A DNA stretch of 49,722 bases from Microcoleus sp. bin48.metabat.b7b8b9.023. GTDB lineage: Bacteria; Cyanobacteriota; Cyanobacteriia; Cyanobacteriales; Microcoleaceae. Numbering within the stretch: the stretch's first letter is position 1; each line of letters opens with the position of its first letter. Under the pieces are notes generated by a model. The model had not been told where the DNA came from. It was given only the letters and a program-made list of their open reading frames with translations, and did no database searches. The translations under genes were made by a program, and so were the position numbers. The stretch is taken from NCBI RefSeq assembly GCF_013299185.1, contig NZ_JAAFKG010000057.1:1-49722 (forward strand), written 5' to 3'. This document shows, piece by piece, positions 23,894-32,524 of this stretch.

Positions 23894-24649
23894 TTAATCG
23901 TGATGTTCGTCGCCGTGTCCTTCCAATGCTTCGTGAATGTAAGCTCCTGCCAAGGTGGCAAATACCAAAGCTTGAATCGCACTGGTAAACAGACCCAACA
24001 TCATTACGGGCAGAGGTACGAACAGGGGAACTAATAACACCAACACAGCTACCACTAATTCATCCGCTAAGATGTTACCAAATAAACGGAAGCTCAGGGA
24101 AAGAGGTTTGGTGAAATCTTCTAAAATCGCGATCGGTAACAAAATTGGGGTCGGTTCGATGTACTTACTAAAGTAACCCAAACCCCGCTTACTGAAACCT
24201 GCATAAAAATATGCCAAAGAAGTCAGCAATGCGAGTGCTACCGTCGTGTTGATGTCATTAGTCGGAGCAGCTAGTTCGCCCGCTGGCAGCTTAATTAGCT
24301 TCCAAGGAACTAAAGCGCCCGACCAATTCGATACAAAAATAAACAGGAACAATGTGCCAATAAATGGCAGCCAAGGACGGTACTCTTTCTCGCCGAGTTG
24401 ATTTCTAGCCAAGTCTCGAACGAATTCTAAGGCGTACTCCATGAAATTTTGCATTCCGCTCGGAATTCTCTGCACATTGCGAGTTGCCGCGAGGGAAGCT
24501 ATCAGGAGGAGAGCAATCACAATCCAGGAGGTAATAAATACCTGTCCGTGAACTTTGAGACTGCCTATGTGCCAGTAGAAATGCTTTCCTACTTCCAACT
24601 CAGCGAGGGGAAAAGCATTAAAGGCATTTAAGACATTTAGCATTTCCAT
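23894..24649 (-). CDS. atpB: ATP synthase a subunit
   Basis: A 251-residue membrane subunit forming the proton half-channels. The essential Arg lies in SLSFRLFGNILADELVVAVL, and the C-terminal helix IQALVFATLAGAYIHEAL is intact. A His-rich tail (HGDEHHD) ends the protein. ATG 24643 (third codon) is an alternative start; neither has a clear Shine-Dalgarno. It is 27 bases downstream of atp1. Confidence 0.97.
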   Translation of the reverse strand: MEMLNVLNAFNAFPLAELEVGKHFYWHIGSLKVHGQVFITSWIVIALLLIASLAATRNVQRIPSGMQNFMEYALEFVRDLARNQLGEKEYRPWLPFIGTLFLFIFVSNWSGALVPWKLIKLPAGELAAPTNDINTTVALALLTSLAYFYAGFSKRGLGYFSKYIEPTPILLPIAILEDFTKPLSLSFRLFGNILADELVVAVLVLLVPLFVPLPVMMLGLFTSAIQALVFATLAGAYIHEALEGHGDEHHD

Positions 24650-24676
24650 TCACAAGAAGTTCACACAGTGGAGGGT

Positions 24677-25132
24677 TCACCGACTGCCTGACCCATTGGC
24701 AGGGTCGGTAACAAACAGGCTTTGCAGCATATAAAAGACGATCGCGCCCTTATACGTCAGAAATCCCAAAAATATGGGCAAAATCTGTAGCTCTTTCAAC
24801 TGAGTTGATACTACAATCAACCCAATAAATACAGCTAACCTATTTTTGCTCAGACTCGTCTTTTGCGGGCCGATGCGTTCAACGTCTTTAGCCAACATTC
24901 TCAAGTAAACCACACCGGCGATCGCCCCAAGCACATAATTTAGGGCAATGTTGAGTGAATAAAAAATCCACACCGAGATAAAAACTATTCCCGTGAAAGC
25001 GAGAGTGACCACAAACAACTGTTGTTGAAGTTTGTAGAAATCTTGCATAGTGTCGGTGGACTCCGGTTCGGACGAACCTGTCTGAGAGATGTCCCCCGTT
25101 TCAGCGATGGATGCGCGAGATTGATCTGACAA
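24677..25132 (-). CDS. atpI: ATP synthase protein I (Atp1/AtpI, CGL160-like)
   Basis: A 151-residue assembly factor for the c ring, first gene of the operon. A polar, acidic N-terminus of about 40 residues precedes four hydrophobic segments (for example LFVVTLAFTGIVFISVWIFY and IALNYVLGAIAGVVYLRML). The first-gene position and the atp1-atpB order fit cyanobacteria. Its promoter must lie in the 432-base gap to the right. Confidence 0.9.
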   Translation of the reverse strand: MSDQSRASIAETGDISQTGSSEPESTDTMQDFYKLQQQLFVVTLAFTGIVFISVWIFYSLNIALNYVLGAIAGVVYLRMLAKDVERIGPQKTSLSKNRLAVFIGLIVVSTQLKELQILPIFLGFLTYKGAIVFYMLQSLFVTDPANGSGSR

Positions 25133-25564
25133 GGTTACTTGACTTTTAAAGCAGTCGGTGTTAGTTGACTCCCACTACAATTAATTCGGTTGAAACCGTC
25201 TTGTAGCGACAAGTGTGACAAAAGCTACAGCTCGTACACTTCAGATCGAATAATACCACGCGCAGGTAACATAACTTAAAAAAAAATGAATTTTTTGATT
25301 GATTTCTGAGAAAGGTAGATTCGAGACCCAGCCTCACATGGGAGTCCTGCCGGACACAGTCGAGGGGTTGAAATCCCTCTCGGGTTCTTGGATTGTGCGA
25401 TTGTTCCGAAGGCCGACAGGGAATTAATTCCCTGTCTCATAGCACAAGTCGGTTAAAAACCGACTGAAATCAGCAATCATTTTTAATTATTCGGCGACTG
25501 ACAACTTTCGGTACGAGACAGCAGTTTTTAACGCCTGTCGGACGATCGGGCTACTGATACAAAG
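25133..25564. other. Intergenic region with atp promoter area and several palindromes
   Basis: No gene is seen. The first 130 bases beside atp1 are AT-rich and must hold the atp promoter; a TATTAT lies on the minus strand near 25246. Beyond 25320 there are several hairpins: GAGGGGTTGAAATCCCTCTC (about 25364), a 22-bp perfect palindrome (25415-25436) and AGTCGGTTAAAAACCGACT (25447-25465). Confidence 0.6.
25415..25436. repeat. 22-bp perfect palindrome
   Basis: GACAGGGAATT and its exact complement AATTCCCTGTC meet without a loop. It is flanked by another hairpin 10 bases away. It belongs to the class of GGGAATTAATTCCC repeats scattered in such genomes, or is a protein-binding site. Confidence 0.7.
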
Positions 25565-26854
25565 TTAAAAGTCCCCACTCAATGTGGTAAAGTTGGCGGC
25601 GCTTAAAGCCGCAGGTTGAATTCCGGCAACCAGGCCTAAAATTTGTCCGGTAGCAAGAATCCGAATAGCTGTGTTGCTACCCGAAGCATCTAAGGCAATT
25701 CCTGCAAAGGCTAGTCCGTTGGTAAGGCCGATCGCATCTTGACCCGCCGTAAAATCCGCAATAACATCGGCTTCAGATACGCTGGAGGCCGCTGCGTTTA
25801 CCCGCAGTACAAACAAATCGTTTCCAGCTTCACCCGTCAGAACGTCTCTACCCAAGTCACCTACCAGTTGGTCGTTACCTTCTCCTCCAATCAGCGCATC
25901 GTTGTTCTGTCCGCCGCGCAGGATGTCATCGCCCGCACCGCCAGAGAGCGTATCATTTCCGAGATTTCCAGAGATAATGTCATTGCCGACGTTGCCATCG
26001 ATGCGATCGTTACCGCGACCGCCCCAGAGCGTATCGTTGCCGTTGGCTCCTAGTATAGTATCGTCGCCGGCATTGCCATTTACCCGATCGGCAGATGGCG
26101 AGCCTTGGATAAAGTCGTTGCCATCTAAACCTTGAACCAAGAGATTGCCGACTCGAGCTGGATCGATCGTAAAGTTATCGGCATTGGCAGAAAGGTTGAA
26201 AAAGGAGCCATCGGGCCCAAAGGGGACAGGAGAAATGGTTGCAGGTGCGAAACCATATTGAAGATGATCGACTTCCCAGTTATTTTTACCGGGCATCGAC
26301 AATCGAATCGATGATATCCCGTTTTGATTCACAACTCCAAAGAATCTATCTTCTGAGGTAGTACGCGAAATACTCTGATCGCCCAGCGAAAAGGGGCCGA
26401 TAACCCCCAGAGATTCTCCCGATGGCCCAAACGCCTCAAATAACGTGTTATTTACCAAGTCGCCAGACAGGGGTGTGCCCCCACCATTCCTACCAATATC
26501 CGTCCAGACAATTCCAGCATGGGTTGGTAATTGACCCCCAAGTGCATTAGCGGAAAATTTGAACGTAAAGCTGCTCGTCGTGAAATTCGAGAATAAGCTC
26601 CTGCTGTTTCCTCTGGCTTGACCATCAATAACACCGTCATCGCCGTCCACCGAGTCGCTGAACGCAGTTGTAATATTTGTTGTGGCCAACTCAGGAACAG
26701 TAACGCCCGGTGTATTTAAAGCCCCGTCTTCAAAGTCTTCTAAATGAAAGTAAGTGAATCTTACTGGGCTAAATGGGCTGATGGCAGTTCCTGCTGATGG
26801 ATTGTTGAAAGCTGAGTAGGGCAGTGGGCCAAAAAACTGAGGATTGTTAGACAT
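25565..26854 (-). CDS. RTX-type calcium-binding protein
   Basis: A 429-residue protein. Residues 1-215 form a beta-rich N-terminal part with an acidic DGDDGVIDG stretch. Residues 240-345 hold about eleven GGxGxDxLx nonapeptides (GNDTLWGGRGNDRIDG, GGAGDDILRGG, GGEGNDQLVG), which fold as a calcium-binding beta-roll. The C-terminus (FTAGQDAIGLTNGLAFAGI) matches the tail common in cyanobacterial RTX proteins. These are usually secreted by type I systems without a cleaved signal; no secretion genes are adjacent. Confidence 0.9.
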   Translation of the reverse strand: MSNNPQFFGPLPYSAFNNPSAGTAISPFSPVRFTYFHLEDFEDGALNTPGVTVPELATTNITTAFSDSVDGDDGVIDGQARGNSRSLFSNFTTSSFTFKFSANALGGQLPTHAGIVWTDIGRNGGGTPLSGDLVNNTLFEAFGPSGESLGVIGPFSLGDQSISRTTSEDRFFGVVNQNGISSIRLSMPGKNNWEVDHLQYGFAPATISPVPFGPDGSFFNLSANADNFTIDPARVGNLLVQGLDGNDFIQGSPSADRVNGNAGDDTILGANGNDTLWGGRGNDRIDGNVGNDIISGNLGNDTLSGGAGDDILRGGQNNDALIGGEGNDQLVGDLGRDVLTGEAGNDLFVLRVNAAASSVSEADVIADFTAGQDAIGLTNGLAFAGIALDASGSNTAIRILATGQILGLVAGIQPAALSAANFTTLSGDF

Positions 26855-26989
26855 GGTGTCTTGAAAGTAAATCGTACTTGAGAGTTATGTGGCCACAGAA
26901 AATGACGGTATATGGTAAAGAAATCGCTCCTAACCAATAACCTACATTGAGCGATCGCTCGCGCTGGCTGCAAACTTTCTAACATACAA

Positions 26990-27442
26990 TTATTGAATAA
27001 TGCCAAACTCTTGAAGTGCCGGGAGAAAGTTTTTATTCTCGTGGCTCGATCGACTAAGTTTGATTAAAGCAAATCGCTCGATCGGCTGCAAACCGCTCCA
27101 CTGGGCGTCGGTAACAGTCAATCCGAGCTCTTGCGCTTTTGCTGTGACGGATTCTGGTATTGTTGCAGCATCCATCCAGGGGGGATTTTGGTCGATCGCC
27201 AAATCGGTTCCGCATTTTCCAGTATGTTGGATTAATATTTGGTTTAGCTGTTCTCGGTAATCTTGAATTTCTGCACTTGTCACACAAGGAAGCTCTACAA
27301 GTGTTTGGCGTTCTGCTTGAGTAAAATGATTCCAATCTTGCAACTTGAGTTTGATGCCGCAAGTATCTAATTTGAGGCGTACTTGCATTGGGATGCAGCG
27401 CAGGGCTTCTACAAAATCGGCTTCAAATTTAAAGAATGTCAT
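26990..27442 (-). CDS. narM: Nitrate reductase associated protein NarM
   Basis: A 150-residue protein starting MTFFKFEADFVEALRCIPMQ, with ADFVEALRCIPM and PxxxRxKLDTCGIKLKL near the N-terminus, as in the nitrate-reductase-associated family. In Synechococcus NarM is needed to form active nitrate reductase, a molybdenum enzyme. It is divergent from moaA, which makes the molybdenum cofactor precursor. The nitrate reductase gene itself (narB) is not in the window. Confidence 0.82.
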   Translation of the reverse strand: MTFFKFEADFVEALRCIPMQVRLKLDTCGIKLKLQDWNHFTQAERQTLVELPCVTSAEIQDYREQLNQILIQHTGKCGTDLAIDQNPPWMDAATIPESVTAKAQELGLTVTDAQWSGLQPIERFALIKLSRSSHENKNFLPALQEFGIIQ

Positions 27443-27607
27443 AGGTATATGGATTTACAAATTAGATTTTTTTTATTTACCGCAGAGGGCGCAGAGAGCG
27501 CAGAGGAAGAGATGAGAGAGAAATCTATGCAGGTCTTTTGTTCTGTTTCAATCATGGCAGAAAATCGAGTCAGCATCTATAATTAAATAATATTACAAAG
27601 TATTGAC

Positions 27608-28597
27608 ATGAATCCCGTAGACTACCTTCGGATTAGTTTGATAGACCGCTGCAATTTCCGCTGTCTCTACTGTATGCCGGAAGGTAGCGAGTTGGACTAT
27701 GTATTGCAGCAGCAGTTGTTAAGTCACTCGGAATTGCTAACTTTGCTACGGGAAGTTTTCATACCTGTGGGATTTACGAAGTTTCGGTTGACTGGTGGGG
27801 AACCGCTGTTGCGCCCTGGGGTTGTTGAGTTGGTTGGGGCGATCGCATCTTTGCCGGAAACGCGAGATTTGTCAATGACAACTAACGGCTTTTTGCTGGC
27901 GGGAATGGCCGAAAATCTCTACAATGCTGGTTTACGCCGGATTAATATTAGTTTGGATTCGCTGGAACCGGAGACTTTTGATAAGATAATTGGTAGTCGG
28001 GGTCGATCGCGCTGGATGCAAGTTTGGCAGGGAATTCAAGCGGCTTATGAAGCTGGATTCGATCCGCTGAAATTGAATGTGGTGGTGATTCCCGGTGTTA
28101 ATGACGGGGAAATATTGGAGTTGGCAGAATTAACTATTAACCGAAATTGGCACGTCCGATTTATTGAGTTTATGCCGATCGGCAATGGCGATTTATTTGG
28201 CGATAAAGGTTGGGTAGCTTCGGCAGATTTGCGGCAACAAATTAGCGACAAATATGGTTTAGCCGAGTCTGGAGTGCGGGGAAATGGGCCGGCGGATGTG
28301 TTTCAAATTCCGGGGGCGAAGGGCACTTTAGGATTTATCAGTCAGATGTCCGAGTGTTTTTGCGATCGGTGCAATCGGATGCGTTTGTCGGCTGACGGGT
28401 GGCTGCGGCCTTGTCTGCTGAACGAAACGGGGCAGATTGACTTGAAAACGGCTTTGCGGAATGGGGTGTCTACGGTTGAATTGCGCGATCGAGTGCAGCA
28501 GATATTGGAGATCAAACCGGAGATTAATTTCAAGCAGCGAGATTCGGGAACTACTCAAGGAAATTATAGCCGCACCATGTCTCAAATCGGCGGGTGA
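27608..28597 (+). CDS. moaA: GTP 3',8-cyclase MoaA
   Basis: A 329-residue radical-SAM enzyme that starts molybdenum cofactor synthesis by rearranging GTP. The first 4Fe-4S site is CNFRCLYC (residues 14-21). The second is CFCDRCNRMRLSADGWLRPC (about 250-269), and the protein ends in the conserved Gly-Gly. Length is normal. The gap upstream (27479-27507) holds CGCAGAG-type repeats. Head-to-head with narM, consistent with joint nitrogen control, though no clear NtcA box is seen. Confidence 0.95.
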   Translation: MNPVDYLRISLIDRCNFRCLYCMPEGSELDYVLQQQLLSHSELLTLLREVFIPVGFTKFRLTGGEPLLRPGVVELVGAIASLPETRDLSMTTNGFLLAGMAENLYNAGLRRINISLDSLEPETFDKIIGSRGRSRWMQVWQGIQAAYEAGFDPLKLNVVVIPGVNDGEILELAELTINRNWHVRFIEFMPIGNGDLFGDKGWVASADLRQQISDKYGLAESGVRGNGPADVFQIPGAKGTLGFISQMSECFCDRCNRMRLSADGWLRPCLLNETGQIDLKTALRNGVSTVELRDRVQQILEIKPEINFKQRDSGTTQGNYSRTMSQIGG

Positions 28598-28685
28598 ACT
28601 GCCCGAAATCGATCGCTGAAGAAATAAAATACTTAAGGCAATACTTGAGTATAATTGTCACAGTATTCGATTCTCAACAAACTCG

Positions 28686-29036
28686 ATGACCATCAAGCCG
28701 ATTCGGTGGGTTGGCCCGGCCCGCGAAGAAATCCAATCTCTTCCTGAAGAGGCCCGAAAAGAAGCCGGTTTTTCACTTTGGACTCTCCAGCAGGGCATAC
28801 AACCACCAGACTTTAAACCGATGTCGATCGTAGGTAAAGGCGTTGAAGAAATTCGGATTCGGACAGAAAATGCCTATCGGGTTTTCTATATTGCTAGATT
28901 TGAAGAAGCTATTTATGTGCTCCATGCCTTCCAAAAGAAAACTCAGAAAACAGCCAAGAAAAATATCGAAGTTGGGCAGAAACGCTACCAAGATTTGTTA
29001 CAAAATCGTTTAAACTCAAGAGAACCGGAACAATGA
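28686..29036 (+). CDS. HigB/RelE-like toxin (phage-derived Gp49 type)
   Basis: A 116-residue protein with the RelE/HigB fold pattern: IRWVGPAREEIQSLPEEARKE, then VEEIRIRTENAYRVFYIARF and AIYVLHAFQKKTQKT. The closing FxKKTxKTP-like segment is typical of Gp49-type toxins, which cleave mRNA on the ribosome. The gene precedes its antitoxin, the higBA order, and overlaps it by 4 bases (ATGA). Confidence 0.88.
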   Translation: MTIKPIRWVGPAREEIQSLPEEARKEAGFSLWTLQQGIQPPDFKPMSIVGKGVEEIRIRTENAYRVFYIARFEEAIYVLHAFQKKTQKTAKKNIEVGQKRYQDLLQNRLNSREPEQ

Positions 29037-29329
29037 GCGAAAATACTATTACCCAAGCAGTCGATAATATCTTTCTAGACCTCGGATTCTCATCTGAAGA
29101 AGCGGATAACTTACTAATCCGATCGCAACTAATTCTCGCCCTGACTCATCAGATTAAAGAGCGCGGTTGGACTCTCGATCAAACGGCTCAACATCTCCAA
29201 CAGTCCCACGATCGAATCAAAGCTCTAATTCAAGGTAAAATAGGGCAGTTTTCCGTTGACAGTCTAATTGCAATGCTCAATAAAGTAGGTATGACTGTCA
29301 AAGTCGAAATTTGCCCCAAGGTAGCTTAG
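29033..29329 (+). CDS. HigA-like HTH antitoxin
   Basis: A 98-residue XRE-type HTH protein (LALTHQIKERGWTLDQTAQH is helix 1-2; QSHDRIKALIQGKIGQFSVD is the recognition part), of the HTH_37 class usually paired with Gp49-type toxins. Its start overlaps the toxin stop by 4 bases. It probably represses the pair. Both genes look intact. Confidence 0.88.
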   Translation: MSENTITQAVDNIFLDLGFSSEEADNLLIRSQLILALTHQIKERGWTLDQTAQHLQQSHDRIKALIQGKIGQFSVDSLIAMLNKVGMTVKVEICPKVA

Positions 29330-29361
29330 GTGAAAATTATGCAATTTGGCGCATTCTACAA

Positions 29362-29955
29362 CTAAAACTCCCCTTCCAAGACTTGTTGGGCCGTCAAGTT
29401 CAACTGCGGAAAAGTCGGCGATATCAGCGCTTGTTCCCCTTGAAAAACCCCAACTTCGACATACTCACCTGATTCTAGTCGTAGTACCGCTACTATCTCC
29501 TCTTGAGCGTCAACAATCCAATATTCAGGGATACCCCGCGCTGCATATTGAGCTCGTTTATTAATGTAATCGCGATCGCGCCCAACTCTACCTGGACTAA
29601 CAACCTCGACAACCAACTGAGGAGGTGGCATAGTTTGGGTGATGGTTAGCCGGGAGGCTGTCAGCAAGATGTGTTCGGGGCGCAAAACCACCAAATCTGG
29701 GTAGCGATTAGCTGCGTCGCCCTCCCGCAGGATCGGAACTTGGATTTCGCACATATGTGTTCTGATCAGCCTGAGTGGGACGAACCCGCTACTAGCCAGA
29801 GTGAATAGTAGATAGTTAGCAATGAAATTGTTGGGGCCCGATTCGGGTGGCAATGTTACTAACTCTCCATCAATTAATTCGTAGCGGTTGTCGGTATCGT
29901 CCTCGTAGGTGAGGTATTCTTCAAAGGTGAGTTTTGGCTTGTGGGCTTGTATCAT
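29362..29955 (-). CDS. Uma2 family endonuclease (3 of 4)
   Basis: A 197-residue Uma2 protein of a different subgroup from the two near 11-13 kb: LTFEEYLTYEDDTDNRYELI, RYPDLVVLRPEH, PQLVVEVVSPG, then RAQYAARGIPEYWIVD. The catalytic acidic residues (D in PDLVV, E in VEVVS) are present. It converges on the HigBA pair with a 32-base gap. Confidence 0.88.
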   Translation of the reverse strand: MIQAHKPKLTFEEYLTYEDDTDNRYELIDGELVTLPPESGPNNFIANYLLFTLASSGFVPLRLIRTHMCEIQVPILREGDAANRYPDLVVLRPEHILLTASRLTITQTMPPPQLVVEVVSPGRVGRDRDYINKRAQYAARGIPEYWIVDAQEEIVAVLRLESGEYVEVGVFQGEQALISPTFPQLNLTAQQVLEGEF

Positions 29956-30156
29956 CTTTTACCTTCCAGGATTGCTATTGTTATTAAAATACTTACACAT
30001 CCGAGGGAAGTGGTGGCCGCAGTGATTCTAGTTGAATTAACAAGCTGGGTAGCACTGTTTCAATTATATTATAAGGCTGGATCTGAGAGGTTTTTGTCTA
30101 ATAGAAGTTTCACAGGGTTCTCCCGTACTTAGGGCGATAAATTTATCTAATTATTC

Positions 30157-30232
30157 GTAGGTTGGGTTGAGAGAAGCGAAACCCAACACTCTGAGGATAA
30201 CAAGTTGGGTTTCGTCCCTCAACCCAACCTAC
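30157..30232. repeat. Inverted repeat (GTAGGTTGGGTTGAG arms)
   Basis: GTAGGTTGGGTTGAG on the left and CTCAACCCAACCTAC on the right form a perfect 15-bp stem. Inner arms (GAAACCCAAC/GTTGGGTTTC) extend it. A dispersed palindrome common in cyanobacteria. The rest of 29956-30353 holds no gene I can support. Confidence 0.88.
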
Positions 30233-30353
30233 AACTACTAATAATCGTCATTATAGTTGGAAACAATCCTAGTTTGTTGAGGTCAGGATTTCAGGTTTGA
30301 GCAAGTAGGGAAAAACAAATAACCCTGACGTTGAAAGTAGCCAGGGCAGATGA

Positions 30354-30835
30354 GTTTCCATTCAATTAGTTTCCCCAGCGAGTGGGGACAGCAGCTAAGG
30401 AATACGCCGCGCAAATTAGAGCCGAGTTTCCATTCAATTAGTTTCCCCAGCGAGTGGGGACGGTACGGTTGACCATGACACCAAACAGACCTTAAGCCAC
30501 ACTTGTTTCCATTCAATTAGTTTCCCCAGCGAGTGGGGACCTTAAAGCTAACACTTAAGACATAGGCAATAATCATCTGTTTCCATTCAATTAGTTTCCC
30601 CAGCGAGTGGGGACAAAAATGCAAAAAGTACAAACAAGAGTTCTCGTACTCGAAAAGTTTCCATTCAATTAGTTTCCCCAGCGAGTGGGGACTGCAGTGG
30701 ATGGAATTACCTACAAAAAAGAGGACACGTTTCCATTCAATTAGTTTCCCCAGCGAGTGGGGACACTTAGAAGAAGCTGCATTGAAAGCAGCGCGTCACG
30801 TTTCCATTCAATTAGTTTCCCCAGCGAGTGGGGAC
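30354..30835 (-). CRISPR. CRISPR array, 7 identical 36-bp repeats and 6 spacers
   Basis: Repeats start at 30354, 30426, 30505, 30579, 30657, 30729 and 30800 and show no variation. On the plus strand each begins GTTTCCATTCAATTAG and ends CCCAGCGAGTGGGGAC. The reverse strand is GTCCCCACTCGCTGGGGAAA...GGAAAC, the usual cyanobacterial orientation ending GAAAC, with a CCCCA/TGGGG stem. Spacers are 36, 43, 38, 42, 36 and 35 bases. The repeat resembles those of cyanobacterial type III-B loci (from memory). No cas gene is in the window. Confidence 0.97.
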
Positions 30836-31030
30836 CCCTGCATTATACACCCAAGACAGCGCAAGGTGTCCAGAGGCCGTTTGCGAGGGTCAGATCTTTT
30901 TCTTGGATTTCACACCTGTGTTCGCTCCAAAAAAAACGATGAAACCCTTGCCCAGTAATGCTGCGAGGGTCGCGACGCAAAAAAGGCGTTTCAGCTATTT
31001 TGCCGCCACCCTCGCAATACCAGCTAAAAT
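30836..31030 (-). promoter_or_regulatory. CRISPR leader with promoter
   Basis: Adjacent to the right end of the array, on the minus strand: TGGACA (30867-30872), a 19-base spacer and a perfect TATAAT (30842-30847), placing transcription start at or just before the first repeat. The motif GACCCTCGCA occurs at about 30888 and 30966, with its complement TGCGAGGGT-like form near 31013. Such repeated motifs suit leader elements for adaptation or transcription. Ends are approximate. Confidence 0.7.
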
Positions 31031-31060
31031 CTGGGTTTATTAACCTTTTGTGGTATTTTT

Positions 31061-31151
31061 TGTCATTGCAAGCTCTCAGCGAAGCAATCGCAGAGACTCG
31101 GCGATTGCTTTCCTTCGGATCGGTTACGCTAAGGCTACGCTCGCAATGACA
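31061..31151. repeat. Inverted repeat (TGTCATTGC / GCAATGACA)
   Basis: Outer arms TGTCATTGCAAGC and GCTCGCAATGACA, inner arms GAAGCAATCGC and GCGATTGCTTTC. A dispersed palindromic element between the CRISPR leader and the next gene. Confidence 0.85.
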
Positions 31152-31184
31152 TATTTTAACTGGGAACGATCAATCGCCTACTTC

Positions 31185-31430
31185 CTACGCTTTGCGCTTC
31201 CGACGCCGAATGAGCACACTCATCACTTGCTTCGGATTAGCTGCACGCTGTAGCTGACTCCAATCGCCAACTTCCGCAAATCCCAGGCGGTACAAGGTGA
31301 GTATGGTTTCCCTGACAGCCTGGGGCGAACCTGTGATTGTTACACACACCACATCCTGTTCGGATTCTGCTGCTGAGTCGTCATTTGGACAATCAGATTC
31401 GTTATCGTCAGGCAAGAATTCCTCTGACAT
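31185..31430 (-). CDS. Small hypothetical protein
   Basis: An 81-residue protein: an acidic N-terminus (MSEEFLPDDNESDCPNDDSA) and a compact alpha/beta domain (VVCVTITGSPQAVRETILTL, then GFAEVGDWSQL) ending in a very basic tail (IRRRKRKA). The start is ATG 31430 with AGGAG eight bases upstream. The frame is open to 31610 but lacks a ribosome site there. Not recognised. The basic tail suggests nucleic acid binding. Confidence 0.65.
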   Translation of the reverse strand: MSEEFLPDDNESDCPNDDSAAESEQDVVCVTITGSPQAVRETILTLYRLGFAEVGDWSQLQRAANPKQVMSVLIRRRKRKA

Positions 31431-31731
31431 AATATGTTCTCCTGGTTTTGGGTTTTCTAGAAAAACCCAAAAACCCAGCCGCCCCGCTTTTCCACACATA
31501 GCAGGGCGGCTACAGAGAGTGTTATCATACTCCGTTAGCCTCCAGACTGCTGATATCAGTTTGGCGGTTATGCTGTCCATTGCTGTTACCAGCAGCTTTG
31601 GGCAGTGCAACTAGATTTTTGGGCGACGCGGGCTGCTTCCTCTACAAGCAAAGCAACCTCTAACTTCAAAGCGTATCCATATTTGGGGGCCCGTGTCAAT
31701 CCATTTGGGATTTGGGATTTGTCCCACGGAT

Positions 31732-32475
31732 TCAATCAGGTAATTCCACATCTGGCGGCAGCGGTGGCAGGAGCAATTCTAACTGGCTTAGCAAACCGGG
31801 CAGCACTGTAACAATGATATTCCAGAGAGTGTCTGGCTCCACGCGATCGTACCGATGAGCGATCGGATTCCGCAAATTAATAATATTGCGCCAATCAATA
31901 TCACCATTAGCTTGACGGAATTCCTCCGAAATTCTCCTAGCAGCCTCGCCGAGAATTTCAAACTCTCTTTCAACAGCCCGCTGCACCATCCTATTTACTT
32001 GGTATTCTGCACAGGACAAGCTAGCGGTAAACTCCATTATTTGCTTAATTGCTTCTATCATATCCCAGAGCGCAGCCTGATTTCTATTGTCTGCTTGCAT
32101 AGTTAGATTGGCTGGTTTAACTGAAAAGTATAAACTGGAAATAGTGCCATTCTCAGAGTAGATAATATGACAAGTTGCCAGGATTTCCGCTCGACTAAAA
32201 GGGTTATTTATCTGTTGTTTTTGAGTTAAATCTATGTCGCGCCCCAACATACCTTCTAACTGTTCTTGCATTTGGAGAAAGTCGAAAAGATTCCAAGAAG
32301 TATTGAGGGCAAAGCTTGCTAGAATGTCTATATCACTGTCGGGACGAAAATCCTCTCGCAGGATTGAACCGAATAATGCTAACTCAATAATATTCCAGCG
32401 CTGGCAAAAGTCGGCTATCTGTGAGGGCGATGCCTGAAGACGTTCTTTGACTGCGGTTGGAAATTGAAAAGTCAT
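31732..32475 (-). CDS. MntA-HepT fusion (nucleotidyltransferase antitoxin joined to HEPN ribonuclease toxin)
   Basis: A 247-residue single ORF. Residues 1-108 are a minimal nucleotidyltransferase with FGSILREDFRPDSDIDIL (GS at 36-37, DxD at 48-50), the MntA signature. Residues 128-240 are a HEPN/DUF86 (HepT) domain with RNPIAHRY (R202, H207, Y209), the RX4HXY site where MntA adds AMP to the Tyr. In most genomes these are two overlapping or adjacent genes. Here a linker of about 20 residues (SENGTISSLYFSVKPANLTM) joins them, and an internal ATG at 32098-32100 could still start HepT alone. All key residues are kept. Confidence 0.88.
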   Translation of the reverse strand: MTFQFPTAVKERLQASPSQIADFCQRWNIIELALFGSILREDFRPDSDIDILASFALNTSWNLFDFLQMQEQLEGMLGRDIDLTQKQQINNPFSRAEILATCHIIYSENGTISSLYFSVKPANLTMQADNRNQAALWDMIEAIKQIMEFTASLSCAEYQVNRMVQRAVEREFEILGEAARRISEEFRQANGDIDWRNIINLRNPIAHRYDRVEPDTLWNIIVTVLPGLLSQLELLLPPLPPDVELPD

Positions 32476-32524
32476 TCGATTTTGGATTTTGGATTTTACC
32501 GGGAGTCAGTAACTGAAACTTGCA

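Noticed and set aside
25322..25400. A tRNA-like GGTTGAAATCC stretch
   Set aside because: The T-arm consensus GGTTCRANYCC is not met and no cloverleaf can be drawn. It belongs to a simple hairpin repeat.
30283..31043. Several open frames across the CRISPR array and leader
   Set aside because: They are read-through of identical repeats (IQLVSP/PSEWG units) and carry no protein signature.
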